Shown: in pieces, positions 18,486 through 27,004 of the stretch
Numbering within the stretch: the stretch's first letter is position 1
Layout of the letters: every line of letters starts with the position of its first letter
NCBI GenBank assembly: GCA_031549185.1
Contig: JAVBQG010000013.1
Location: 1-64,000, forward strand
Direction: 5' to 3'
Origin: JAVBQG01 sp031549185
GTDB lineage: Bacteria > Synergistota > Synergistia > Synergistales > Synergistaceae
DNA length: 64,000 bases
Notes under the pieces: generated by a model
Databases searched by the model: none
The model's input: the letters and a program-made list of their open reading frames with translations, nothing else
Told to the model about the DNA's origin: nothing
Made by a program: the position numbers and the translations under genes

Positions 18486-19153
18486 CGACTACAGCAGGGG
18501 GGCAGAATGTCTTTCATCTGTCCGATGAAGAGAGAGAAAAGAACGCCAGGCGCATCTGGGGCGAGTGTCGCGCGAGGGCGATGCGCTGCAAGGGGTGTGT
18601 CCTTGCCGAGACCAGGAATACAGTCGTCTTCGGAGAGGGCGACGAACGGACAAGCCTGATGTTTATCGGGGAGGGGCCCGGCGCGGACGAGGACGACCAG
18701 GGGAGGCCCTTCGTGGGACGCGCGGGACAGCTGCTCACGCAGATTCTCTCCGCGGCGGGCATCGAACGCGAAAAGGTGTACATCACGAACATAGTCAAGT
18801 GCAGGCCGCCTGGCAACCGGACTCCGGAGCAGGAGGAAATGATGGCCTGCGACGTTCACCTGCAGACGCAGATTTTATTGATCCGTCCGCGCATTCTGGT
18901 GTTGCTCGGCAACTCTCCCACGAAATGGATTTTGAAGACGACATCGGGAATCACCAAACTCAGGGGACGCTGGTTCGACTGGCGCGGCGTCGCCGTGATG
19001 CCGATGTTTCACCCCAGCTATCTGCTGCGCTATCCTGACGGGAAGAAACAGGGCAGCCCCAAACACCTCTCCTGGCTAGACATTCAGGAAGTGAAAAAGC
19101 GCTGGGATCTCGTGCGCGAGACCGGCGAACTGGGGGACATCCATTATGGATAG
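18482..19153 (+). CDS. Family 4 uracil-DNA glycosylase (4Fe-4S)
   Basis: A 223-residue DNA-repair enzyme removing uracil from DNA. Motif A is GEGPGADEDDQGRPFVGRAG. The C-terminal HPSYLLR motif is present. Four Cys likely bind the 4Fe-4S cluster: the CKGC pair near residue 38, then the Cys of KCRPPGNR and one about 16 residues later in MMACD. TTG 18482 overlaps the preceding TGA, and no other good in-frame start exists before the conserved region. It overlaps uppS by 8 nt. Confidence 0.92.
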   Translation: MTTTAGGQNVFHLSDEEREKNARRIWGECRARAMRCKGCVLAETRNTVVFGEGDERTSLMFIGEGPGADEDDQGRPFVGRAGQLLTQILSAAGIEREKVYITNIVKCRPPGNRTPEQEEMMACDVHLQTQILLIRPRILVLLGNSPTKWILKTTSGITKLRGRWFDWRGVAVMPMFHPSYLLRYPDGKKQGSPKHLSWLDIQEVKKRWDLVRETGELGDIHYG

Positions 19154-19838
19154 GGAAAAACTGCCTGCTCACGTCGGCATCGTGATGGATGGCAACGGGC
19201 GCTGGGCGAAGAAGCGGCATCTGCCCAGAGTCATCGGACATCAGTCGGGCGTCAAGGCGATCGAACGGATCGTCGACGCCGCCAAGGAGATCGGCATACG
19301 CTATCTCTCGCTTTACGCTTTTTCCACCGAGAACTGGAATCGCGCACAGAGCGAGGTTCACGGCCTGATGGGGCTCTTTCGGTATTATCTTAAGGGGAAG
19401 ATCGACCAGATGGACAGGCGCGGCGCGCGCGTGCGCTTCGCCGGCAGGTTGAGCGCGCTCCCGGAGGATATTCAGGGGATCATACGCGACGCGGAGGGGA
19501 AGACGGAGGGCAACGAAGCGATCGACGTCATCTTTTGCGTCAATTACGGCGGCCGCCAGGAGATTTTGGACGCCGTGGAGAGAATCGCCCGCGAGTGCCC
19601 GGAGGAGCCGATGACGGAGGAGCTTTTCAAGCAATACACCTACCTCCCCGAGGTTCCCTATCCGGATCTTTTGATCCGTACGGGGGGAGAGCTTCGAATG
19701 AGCAATTTCTGGCTGTGGGGCGGGGCCTACAGCGAGTATTATTTTACGGACGTATATTGGCCCGATTTCGACAGGCATGAGCTGGAGAAAGCGCTTGAAA
19801 GCTACGCCGGAAGGGAGCGAAGGTATGGCTTTGCATAA
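19146..19838 (+). CDS. uppS: Isoprenyl transferase (undecaprenyl diphosphate synthase)
   Basis: A 230-residue cis-prenyltransferase building the C55 carrier from farnesyl and isopentenyl diphosphate. Signatures are HVGIVMDGNGRWAKKR, YAFSTENW, VNYGGRQEI and IRTGGELRMSNF. It initiates at ATG 19146 inside the glycosylase gene and overlaps cdsA by 14 nt. It opens the uppS-cdsA-dxr-rseP-ispG block. Confidence 0.96.
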   Translation: MDREKLPAHVGIVMDGNGRWAKKRHLPRVIGHQSGVKAIERIVDAAKEIGIRYLSLYAFSTENWNRAQSEVHGLMGLFRYYLKGKIDQMDRRGARVRFAGRLSALPEDIQGIIRDAEGKTEGNEAIDVIFCVNYGGRQEILDAVERIARECPEEPMTEELFKQYTYLPEVPYPDLLIRTGGELRMSNFWLWGGAYSEYYFTDVYWPDFDRHELEKALESYAGRERRYGFA

Positions 19839-20688
19839 ACCGCCCTCGGGGTTGAAGCCGAAGGACGAATCGGGAAAAAATCCCGCGAACGGGGAGTTGT
19901 TCAAGCGCGCGCTGGGAAGTGCGGCGGTGTTCTGCGGCATCGTTGGCGGTATTTTGATCGGGGGATGGGCGTGGTCTGCCGTTGCTTCGGGCGTCGCCCT
20001 CGGCTCCCTCTGGGAGTTCTATCGGCTGATCTACACGAAGTACAAGCTCTCTCGAGGCTGGGGCCTGACGGGAGCTCTTCTGCTGCTCGTCTCCGTGTCC
20101 GTCGGCCTGAGTTATTCGGTCACGCTCTCGATTATCGCCCTTCTCGCTTTCATCATTCTGTTTACGGAGGTCGTGAGGCGTCAGATCACGGGGCAGAGCT
20201 ACGCGCTCTGGAACCTGGGCGGAACGCTCTCGGGGCTGATCTATATCGTGCTGCCGTGGAGCTTCATGATCGTGATCCGCTCGCAGACGTGGGGGCATAT
20301 TTTTCTGTTGACGCTCTTTTTCTGCACATGGAGCTGCGATGTGGGCGCCTATCTGGTCGGCTCCCGTTTCGGGGGCACGCCGTTCTGCTACAAGGTCAGC
20401 CCGAAGAAGAGCTGGGAGGGTTTCTGGGCCGGCGTTCTCGCCAGCGTGCTCTGCGGCGGAGCGGTCGCAGTCTTTTTCGAATTTCCCCCGATCCCTCTGG
20501 TGCTGCTTGGGTTGCTCTGCGGCGTCGCGGGGCAGCTCGGCGACCTGGGCGAGTCGGTTCTCAAGCGCGAGGCGAAGGTGAAAGACACCGGCAATATCAT
20601 TCCCGGGCACGGCGGTTTCCTCGACCGTTTCGACAGCATCCTGATCAACGCCTCGCTCGCGTATTTTATCTTCGAGGTGATCGGATAG
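19825..20688 (+). CDS. cdsA: Phosphatidate cytidylyltransferase
   Basis: A 287-residue polytopic inner-membrane enzyme making CDP-diacylglycerol. The CdsA signature is split between SPKKSWEGFWAG and GHGGFLDRFDS near the C-terminus. About seven hydrophobic helices are visible. The upstream in-frame ATG at 19777 lies deep inside uppS; ATG 19825, preceded by AAGGGAGCGAAGG, is preferred. One base separates its stop from dxr. Confidence 0.94.
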   Translation: MALHKPPSGLKPKDESGKNPANGELFKRALGSAAVFCGIVGGILIGGWAWSAVASGVALGSLWEFYRLIYTKYKLSRGWGLTGALLLLVSVSVGLSYSVTLSIIALLAFIILFTEVVRRQITGQSYALWNLGGTLSGLIYIVLPWSFMIVIRSQTWGHIFLLTLFFCTWSCDVGAYLVGSRFGGTPFCYKVSPKKSWEGFWAGVLASVLCGGAVAVFFEFPPIPLVLLGLLCGVAGQLGDLGESVLKREAKVKDTGNIIPGHGGFLDRFDSILINASLAYFIFEVIG

Positions 20689-20689
20689 C

Positions 20690-21847
20690 ATGACAAACGT
20701 CGTCGTAATCGGAGCGACCGGCAGCGTCGGCACCTCGGCCCTCGACATCTGCCGCCGCTTTCCCGACCGCTTCAAGGTCGTCGCGCTGGCGGCGCACTCG
20801 AATGCCGACGGGCTGCTCGCGTTGGCGCGCGAATTTCACGCCCCCTATGCCTGTCTCGCAAACCCCTCTTCCGACGATGCGACTCGCTTCAAGAGCGCCG
20901 GCGCCGAACTTCTCGCCGGAGGGGGCGGCCTCATTGCACTCGCGGAACTCGGCGAGGCGGATAACGTCGTCTTCGCGTCGTCCGGCGCGGACGCGATCGT
21001 CGCGTTGCAGCGCGCGTTGCTCGCGGACAAGGACGTGTCGCTCGCGAACAAGGAGAGCATCGTCGCCGCGGGGCCTTGGGTGATGCCCCTGGTTCGACGC
21101 CCGGATCAATTGCGGCCCGTCGACAGCGAGCACAGTGCGATCTGGCAGTGCCTCCGCGACGAGCCGCACAAGTCGGTCGAGAAGATCTGGCTGACGGCCT
21201 CCGGCGGTCCCTTTCGCGAGACGCCGAAGGCCGCGATGGCGGACATTACGCCCGAGGCCGCGTTGAAACACCCGACCTGGGTGATGGGGCGAAAGGTCAC
21301 GATCGACTCGGCGACGCTGATGAACAAGGGCATCGAGTGCATCGAGGCGATGCAGCTCTTCGACCTTCCCGCGTCGAAGGTCGGCGCGCTGGTACATCCA
21401 AAGTCGCAGGTGCACGGGCTGGTCTCGTTCGGCGATGCGACGATCAAGCTCCTGCTTTCGAGCGCGGACATGCGCCTGCCCGCGGCAGCGGCTCTCGCGT
21501 GGCCGGAGCGCCTCCCCCTCACCGACAGCGGCTTCGAAACGCTGCCCTTGCCGCTCTGGTCCCTCGAGTTTTTCGAACCGGACGCGGAGCGATTCCCCTG
21601 CCTCGCGCTTGCCATCGAAGCGGGGCGGCGGGGTGGCGCCTACCCGCCGCTTTTGATCGGAGCCGACGATTTTGCCGTAAATGCGTTTCTGGAAAGGCGT
21701 ATTTCGTTTTTGTCTATCCCTACTATAATTGAAAGAACTTTAGAGACGTACGCGGGCGGCGCGCCCCGAACCCTCCAGGATGCGATCGAACTGATTGCGA
21801 CGGGGGCACGGATGGCGGAGGAAACCTGCTACACAATAGGAGGATAA
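20690..21847 (+). CDS. dxr: 1-deoxy-D-xylulose 5-phosphate reductoisomerase
   Basis: A 385-residue NADPH enzyme of the MEP isoprenoid pathway. The N-terminal GATGSVGTSALDI binds NADPH. Metal and substrate residues lie in PVDSEHSAIWQ, TASGGPFR and HPTWVMGRKVTIDSATLMNKG. The usual C-terminal LNAANE motif reads LIGADDF here, an unusual change (see findings). The start ATG is 1 nt after the cdsA stop; rseP follows after 10 nt. The target of fosmidomycin, with the core active-site residues intact. Confidence 0.93.
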   Translation: MTNVVVIGATGSVGTSALDICRRFPDRFKVVALAAHSNADGLLALAREFHAPYACLANPSSDDATRFKSAGAELLAGGGGLIALAELGEADNVVFASSGADAIVALQRALLADKDVSLANKESIVAAGPWVMPLVRRPDQLRPVDSEHSAIWQCLRDEPHKSVEKIWLTASGGPFRETPKAAMADITPEAALKHPTWVMGRKVTIDSATLMNKGIECIEAMQLFDLPASKVGALVHPKSQVHGLVSFGDATIKLLLSSADMRLPAAAALAWPERLPLTDSGFETLPLPLWSLEFFEPDAERFPCLALAIEAGRRGGAYPPLLIGADDFAVNAFLERRISFLSIPTIIERTLETYAGGAPRTLQDAIELIATGARMAEETCYTIGG

Positions 21848-21857
21848 GAGATTCGAG

Positions 21858-22892
21858 ATGGTAAGTTTGCTTTCGTTTCTGGTTGTAATCGGCGTCTGTG
21901 TGATCATCCACGAGGGGGGGCACTATCTGGCCGCCGTTTGGCGCAAGGTCCAGGTGCACGAGTTCGCCTTCGGCATGGGGCCGAAGCTCTTTTCCAGGCG
22001 GCGCAACGGCGTGATCTGGTCGATCCGGGCTCTGCCGATCGGCGGCTTTGTCCGCCTGGAGGGAGAGGAGGAGGAACCCCGTCCCGAGGATACGCCCGAT
22101 CCGGAGAGAAGTTTTCAAAAGCGCAGACCGTGGGAGCGTTTCGTGATCATCGCGGGCGGCGCTACCATGAACATCGTGCTCGCCTGGCTGCTGATGACGT
22201 TCTCGCTCGCCACGCACGGGGTGCTCGATATGAAGACGCCGAAGATCGGCACGCTGATGGCGGATTACCCGGCGGCGACGATGGGCGCGCAGGTGGGGGA
22301 CACGATTCTGTCAATCAACGGCGCGCCGATCGGGGAGTGGGGGGAGATTCGCACCACCCTGCAGAAGTTGAAGACGGACGACGTGAGGGTCGTGGTGGAC
22401 CGCGGCGGCTCCGAGGTGACGTTAACGGGCAAGGTCCCGTACAGCGGAGAGCACAAAGCGCGCCTCTGGGGCGTGCAGCCCTCGCGGGTCGTCTACCCGC
22501 TCGGCAAAGCCCTTTACAGCGGCCTCAGTTACAGCTGGCAGATGAGCGTCGATATCCTGAAGGGCCTTTGGATGATGGTGACGGGTAAAATTCCCGCCGA
22601 CGTCGCCGGGCCTGTCGGCATCGCTCAATATGCCGGCAACGCCGCGCGAGAGGGGTTCTGGACATTTATCGCCTTTCTCGCCGTGATCAACCTGAACCTC
22701 GGGCTGCTGAACCTCTTTCCCTTCCCGGCGCTCGACGGTGGACGCCTGGTCTTTCTCTTCGGGGAGATGGTCTCCGGGCGCAAATTCCCCGAACACTGGG
22801 AGAGCCGCATTCACCTCGTCGGCTTCGCGCTCCTCATGGCCTTGATCGCCTTCGTGACATGGAAGGACATCGCCAGGTTGATGAAGCTGTAG
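21858..22892 (+). CDS. rseP: RseP-type site-2 intramembrane zinc metalloprotease
   Basis: A 344-residue inner-membrane protease that cleaves anti-sigma factors or remnant signal peptides within the membrane. The zinc motif IHEGGHYLAA is in the first helix (HExxH). A PDZ domain occupies about residues 120-190 (GAQVGDTILSINGAPI). The third ligand is the Asp in FPFPALDGGRLVF. It sits in the conserved dxr-rseP-ispG order, which supports the call. Confidence 0.95.
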   Translation: MVSLLSFLVVIGVCVIIHEGGHYLAAVWRKVQVHEFAFGMGPKLFSRRRNGVIWSIRALPIGGFVRLEGEEEEPRPEDTPDPERSFQKRRPWERFVIIAGGATMNIVLAWLLMTFSLATHGVLDMKTPKIGTLMADYPAATMGAQVGDTILSINGAPIGEWGEIRTTLQKLKTDDVRVVVDRGGSEVTLTGKVPYSGEHKARLWGVQPSRVVYPLGKALYSGLSYSWQMSVDILKGLWMMVTGKIPADVAGPVGIAQYAGNAAREGFWTFIAFLAVINLNLGLLNLFPFPALDGGRLVFLFGEMVSGRKFPEHWESRIHLVGFALLMALIAFVTWKDIARLMKL

Positions 22893-22913
22893 ATAGAGCG
22901 GAGGACGATTTTG

Positions 22914-23966
22914 ATGAGCAGCAAGAAGAAGGTATGCATCGGTGGGCTGACCTTCGGGTCCGGCGCGCCCGTGCGAGTGGAGAGCATGTTGAAGAGCAGG
23001 CTCGAGGACGTTTCCGGTTGCCTTGCAGAGTTGAACGCCTTGAATGACGCGGGTTGCGAGCTCGCCCGCATCGCGTTTCCCTCCGAAGAACTCGGTGATT
23101 GCCTGACGGAAATCGTCAAAAAGACGAACGTCGCCGTCATGGCGGACATTCATTTCAGCCACCGCCTGGCGCTTCGCGCCATCGACTGCGGGTGTGGATC
23201 CGTGCGTATAAATCCCGGCAATATGGGGAGCAGAGAGGGCCTGATGGAGGTTCTCGCCGCGGCGCGCTCGGCCGGAGCCGTGATACGCATCGGCTCGAAC
23301 GGCGGTTCGCTCAACGGAAAGCAGGTCGAAGCGCAGAAAGGCGACCGCGCTCTCGCGCTGGTGCAGGCTGTGGAGGAGCAGTTGGTTCCGTTGGTCGACG
23401 CCGGTTTCGAGGACATCATCATCTCGGCCAAATCGAGCTCGGTTCCCGAGACGGTGCGCGCCAACCTGATCCTCTCGCAACGGTATCCCTTCCCACAACA
23501 CATCGGCATCACGGAATCCGGCGCGGGCATCGACGGCGCGGTCAAAAGCGCCGCCGGCATCGGTGTCCTGCTCGCGCAGGGAGTCGGTGACACGATACGG
23601 GTCAGCCTCACGGGGGAGAGCGTCGAAGAAGTACGCGTCGCCTACGGCATCCAGCGGGCTCTCGGCATCCGCCAGCGCGGCGTCGACTTCATCAGCTGCC
23701 CGGGGTGCGGCCGCCGCCGCATCGATGTCGCCGCGATGGCCGAGCAGGTTAGGCGGCTGCTGCCCTCCGACCTGCCAGACGGCGTGAGTATCGCCGTGAT
23801 GGGTTGTGAGGTCAACGGTCCAAAGGAGGCGGCCTCGGCCGATTTCGGAGTCGCGGGGACGGCAGGGGGGTTCGTCCTCTTCAAAAAAGGCGTCGCCGTC
23901 GCCTCCGGTGAAATCGAAAACTTGGAAAATATCGTAAGATCTTATCTGAGAGACTTGTCCAATTAA
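22914..23966 (+). CDS. ispG: 4-hydroxy-3-methylbut-2-enyl diphosphate synthase
   Basis: A 350-residue 4Fe-4S enzyme converting MEcPP to HMBPP in the MEP pathway. The N-terminal barrel has ADIHFSHRLALRA and RINPGNMG. The C-terminal cluster ligands are the two Cys of SCPGCGRRR and the Cys of VMGCEVNGPKEA. ATG 22914 has GGAGG 9 nt upstream; the in-frame TTG 22911 is less likely. It ends the uppS-to-ispG block. No other MEP gene except dxr is in the window. Confidence 0.95.
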   Translation: MSSKKKVCIGGLTFGSGAPVRVESMLKSRLEDVSGCLAELNALNDAGCELARIAFPSEELGDCLTEIVKKTNVAVMADIHFSHRLALRAIDCGCGSVRINPGNMGSREGLMEVLAAARSAGAVIRIGSNGGSLNGKQVEAQKGDRALALVQAVEEQLVPLVDAGFEDIIISAKSSSVPETVRANLILSQRYPFPQHIGITESGAGIDGAVKSAAGIGVLLAQGVGDTIRVSLTGESVEEVRVAYGIQRALGIRQRGVDFISCPGCGRRRIDVAAMAEQVRRLLPSDLPDGVSIAVMGCEVNGPKEAASADFGVAGTAGGFVLFKKGVAVASGEIENLENIVRSYLRDLSN

Positions 23967-23988
23967 TCGATGTGATGTTTAATTTATC

Positions 23989-24019
23989 TTGGCATGATTG
24001 TATCAGGCAATCATGCCAA
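23989..24019. promoter_or_regulatory. Perfect 12-bp inverted repeat after ispG
   Basis: TTGGCATGATTG and its exact complement CAATCATGCCAA are separated by 7 nt (TATCAGG). No T-run follows on either strand, so it is not a classical terminator. It lies 22 nt after ispG and 50 nt before a decayed chemoreceptor gene, and may be an operator or an RNA hairpin. Confidence 0.6.
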
Positions 24020-24069
24020 GGGTCGCGTGCATCGAAAATGGAGTTTTTGTCCGACGGAGGGGGTTCGAG

Positions 24070-24842
24070 ATGGCCATCGCGGTGATTGTCGTACTGGTTC
24101 TTGTCTGTCTTTCCTTGCTCTACCTGGTTATCGTCGCAAAAAGACGAAGTGAAGAGTTTGGCCGGTTCATCCGTCATCTGTATCGCTTCGGAACGATCGA
24201 CCTCAGTGAGACAACAGGGAGAGCCCTCACCGGAGGTGGAAATTCTGCGCGGGAGCCCTTGTCGGATATCTGGGCGGTTTTCGAGGGATCATGGTAGAGA
24301 CGATGGGCGACGTGCAAAAGATCGCCCTGGGGTTTTACTCGATCGATAGAGGTCTCCGTCGCTTCGCGAAAGTTTTTGCCGAAATGGAGGGCGCCGTGGA
24401 ATCGGGCAATCGTGCGACTGCCGCGATCGGGGGGCACGCGCAGGAACAGCTGGTATCTCTCGAAGAGTCGATAGCGGTCGTGCGGGAGGTGCATATGACG
24501 GCCGGCACGCTAAACGAGATTATGGGGAAGGTCTCGCGGGACGCGGAGAACGGCCTCGGGCAGTTGAAGGAGATGGGGCGTCTCGTGAGCGGCATCAACG
24601 GCCAGATGGAGGGCATGGTCTCTCGCTCGAACGTCCTCTCCGAGAAAGCGGACGAAATGAAGACGGCCATACAGTCCATCTCTGGAATTGCGGAACAGAC
24701 CAATCTGCTCGCCTTGCCGAAGCTTTCGCGCGTACCACAGCCGCCGTGGAGTGACGTCATGAAGGTCCGCGAACAATTCCATTCGTATTACCACAAGGTG
24801 ATCGACCTGTTGAATGAGAGCATGCGAACTTGTGAAAGATGA
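24070..24842 (+). pseudogene. Degenerate methyl-accepting chemotaxis protein
   Basis: Two overlapping frames together resemble one chemoreceptor. The first (ATG 24070, stop 24297) has a single membrane helix (AIAVIVVLVLVCLSLLYLVI) after GGAGG. The second (ATG 24291 to 24842) is a helical signalling region ending in the MCP hairpin tip SISGIAEQTNLLAL. After that tip the expected NxxIEAARAGExGxGFAVVA stretch is absent. In the +1 frame the DNA reads LAEAFARTTAAVE, which looks like the later EVRxLAExS part. A short internal deletion with frame change, plus a frame break near 24291, explains both frames. No ligand-binding domain remains. Confidence 0.65.
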
Positions 24843-24861
24843 TGAAAAATAAACAAATATA

Positions 24862-24890
24862 TTGATATAGGTTAATTCTTGTATTATACT
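24862..24890 (+). promoter_or_regulatory. Sigma-70-type promoter for argF
   Basis: TTGATA (24862-24867), 17-nt spacer, TATACT (24885-24890) in an AT-rich stretch unlike the surrounding DNA. The start would be near 24897, giving a leader of about 120 nt before argF. Confidence 0.75.
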
Positions 24891-24905
24891 ATTGTTATAC
24901 ACAGT

Positions 24906-24931
24906 GCGAGCGGAGCTGATGTTTCGCTCGC
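24906..24931 (+). other. Stem-loop in the argF leader
   Basis: GCGAGCG pairs with CGCTCGC across a 12-nt loop, starting about 10 nt into the predicted transcript. No T-run follows. It may stabilise the mRNA or serve regulation; no known riboswitch was recognised. Confidence 0.4.
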
Positions 24932-25016
24932 GTCCTTATCGAAAACCTCGAGTCATGCCAGGCAACACACGTAGTCCAGCCAGGGCTGGCGCGTTAAATA
25001 CAGGGAGGGGTCTCAA

Positions 25017-25970
25017 ATGGCAGTCAATCTTCACGGTCGCAGTTTTCTCACGTTGAAGGACTTTACCTCGCAGGAAATCGAGTTTCTTCTAAACCTGTCC
25101 GCCGATCTCAAAAGCAAAAAGAGAATCCGTACGTGGAACCCGCTGATGAAGGGGCGCAATGTTGCGCTGATTTTCGAGAAAGCCTCCACTCGCACACGTT
25201 GCGCCTTTACCGTTGCCTGCATCGACGAAGGAGCACACCCCGAGTTCCTCAGCAAGAACGACATCCACCTCGGCGCCAAAGAGGACGTCAAGGACACGGC
25301 GCGCGTCCTCGGGCGCATGTTCGACGGAATTCAGTTCCGCGGTTTCAAGCACTCCATGGTGGAGGAGCTGGCGAAGTACGCCGGCATCCCCGTGTGGAAC
25401 GGACTGACCGACGACTATCATCCGACGCAGATTCTGGCCGACATGCTCACGATCAAGGAGCACTTCGGCGATCTGAAAGGGCGCAAACTCGTCTACGTCG
25501 GCGACGCCCGCAACAACATGGGCAACTCTCTCATGATCGGCTGCGCGAAGCTCGGACTTCACTATGTCGCCTGCGGCCCCAAGGAACTCGAGCCCTCCGC
25601 CGAAATTCAGGCGGCCTGTAAGAAGATCCTCAAGGAGTCCCAGTCCGGCGGCAAGATCGAGATCATCAATGATCCGAAAAAAGCCGTGAAGGGCGCCGAC
25701 GTCATCTATACCGACGTCTGGTACTCGATGGGCGAGGAGGACAAGGCGGCCGAGCGCAAGAAGATGCTTCAGCCCTATCAGGTGAACATGGACCTCTTCA
25801 AGGCCACCGGCAACGGCGAGACGATTTTTATGCACTGCCTGCCGGCCTACAAGGGCAACGAAGTCACGGAGGACGTCTTCGAGCTGCCGAATTCTAAGGT
25901 GTTCGACGAGGCCGAGAACAGAATGCACACCATCAAGGCAGTCATGGTGGCCACCATCGGCGATATTTAG
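25017..25970 (+). CDS. argF: Ornithine carbamoyltransferase
   Basis: A 317-residue enzyme interconverting ornithine plus carbamoyl phosphate with citrulline. The carbamoyl-phosphate site FEKASTRTRCAF, the DDYHPTQILAD segment and the ornithine-site MHCLPAYKGNEV are all present. The spacing and PALM sequence are compatible with either anabolic ArgF or catabolic ArcB; no arginine deiminase or carbamate kinase is adjacent to decide. GGGAGGGG precedes ATG 25017. It stands alone between its own promoter and terminator. Confidence 0.95.
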   Translation: MAVNLHGRSFLTLKDFTSQEIEFLLNLSADLKSKKRIRTWNPLMKGRNVALIFEKASTRTRCAFTVACIDEGAHPEFLSKNDIHLGAKEDVKDTARVLGRMFDGIQFRGFKHSMVEELAKYAGIPVWNGLTDDYHPTQILADMLTIKEHFGDLKGRKLVYVGDARNNMGNSLMIGCAKLGLHYVACGPKELEPSAEIQAACKKILKESQSGGKIEIINDPKKAVKGADVIYTDVWYSMGEEDKAAERKKMLQPYQVNMDLFKATGNGETIFMHCLPAYKGNEVTEDVFELPNSKVFDEAENRMHTIKAVMVATIGDI

Positions 25971-26083
25971 ACCGTTTGAAAATCGTGCCTGTTCCGCGTT
26001 CTTGAAATAGCAAAACGCTTTTTCCTCGCGCCGTTGCCGTGTTTTGCCGGTGATGGCGCAATTTCCCGATATGTGGTTTAATA

Positions 26084-26124
26084 ACACGGTTTCGTCGTCA
26101 AGGCGAAACCGTGTTTGCTTTTTT
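26084..26124 (+). terminator. Rho-independent terminator after argF
   Basis: An 11-bp perfect stem (ACACGGTTTCG / CGAAACCGTGT) with a 9-nt loop is followed by TTGC and six T. It lies 113 nt after argF and 80 nt before the next gene. Confidence 0.85.
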
Positions 26125-26204
26125 GCCCTAGTGCATTCGTTGCATGTGTAGTATTATTTTTATCTGCTACAGCAATTTTTGCAGGCAACAAGAGGGGAGT
26201 GGCA

Positions 26205-26816
26205 ATGTTGAGGGTCAGGCTTGACGATGTGGAACTATCCCTGTCCGACGACGTTCTGGCAGGGGGCAAGCGCGCCGTCTTTGAAGTGGCGAAACAGGAT
26301 GCCCTTGGCCGCAACGCGGTAATCGTCGGGATTACCGTCGATGGAGAGCAAATCGGCGACGAAGAGTCTTTTTACGCGCTGTCGGGAGGACTCGACATTC
26401 ACTTTACGTCGCAACCCGTGCGGGAGCTGGTCGAGGAATCCCTGGGGGAAGGAGAGAGATATCTGCCCCTTCTTGCCTCCGGGCTGGAATCCGTCGCGAC
26501 CCTTTTCGAAGAGAAAAAGGACGACGAGGCGCAGGCGAAGCTTCTTCAGACGATCGAGGGTATCAACTGGCTCGTCGACGTGTTCGATAAAAGCTGTATT
26601 CTGATGGGCGTTCGTCCCGATACCTTGAAAGTCGGCAACTTCCTGCAGGATCGTTCCGATCTGAACGACGCCCTGAGCGAGATGGTGGATGTCATGGAGA
26701 GCGGCAAAATGATCGAACTCGCCTACCTGATCCGGGAGAAATTGCTCCCCGTGGTGCAGAAATTCTCGGCTTACTGGGCGGAAATCAAAGCCGAGATGGA
26801 GACGCCGCTACAATAA
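26205..26816 (+). CDS. Conserved-looking acidic protein, function unknown
   Basis: A 203-residue protein from ATG 26205, with AGGGGAGT 6 nt upstream; an upstream in-frame start at 26115 overlaps the terminator tail and is unlikely. The first 70 residues look beta-rich (MLRVRLDDVELSLSDD; VIVGITVDGEQIG). Residues 80-203 are predicted helical and acidic (LLQTIEGINWLVDVFDK; LAYLIREKLLPVVQKF). No signal peptide or catalytic motif was seen and I do not recognise the family. It is a single-gene unit. Confidence 0.7.
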   Translation: MLRVRLDDVELSLSDDVLAGGKRAVFEVAKQDALGRNAVIVGITVDGEQIGDEESFYALSGGLDIHFTSQPVRELVEESLGEGERYLPLLASGLESVATLFEEKKDDEAQAKLLQTIEGINWLVDVFDKSCILMGVRPDTLKVGNFLQDRSDLNDALSEMVDVMESGKMIELAYLIREKLLPVVQKFSAYWAEIKAEMETPLQ

Positions 26817-26856
26817 CCGTTGCCTCTGAGGAAGCGCTGGTTCGGTCGCTCAAATG

Positions 26857-26887
26857 GTAATTCCTCCGTGCAAAAACGCGGAATTAC
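26857..26887. repeat. Intergenic inverted repeat
   Basis: GTAATTCC and GGAATTAC form an 8-bp stem around a 15-nt loop, 40 nt after the preceding stop. No T-run follows, so it is at best a weak terminator. A second, bulged GGGGC / GCCCC hairpin follows at about 26890-26920. Confidence 0.35.
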
Positions 26888-27004
26888 AAGGGGCTGTAAA
26901 TCTTTACCCTTCAGGCCCCGACGATCGATCAGCCTTTTCCTAACTTGTCGAAGAAACCGTGATACTTTGTCTTTGCCTCATCAGGCAAGAGAGGAGGCGG
27001 CCTT

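Noticed and set aside
24843..25016. Possible riboswitch in the argF leader
   Set aside because: A promoter and one stem-loop are visible, but no conserved core of a known arginine-, lysine- or other riboswitch could be recognised.
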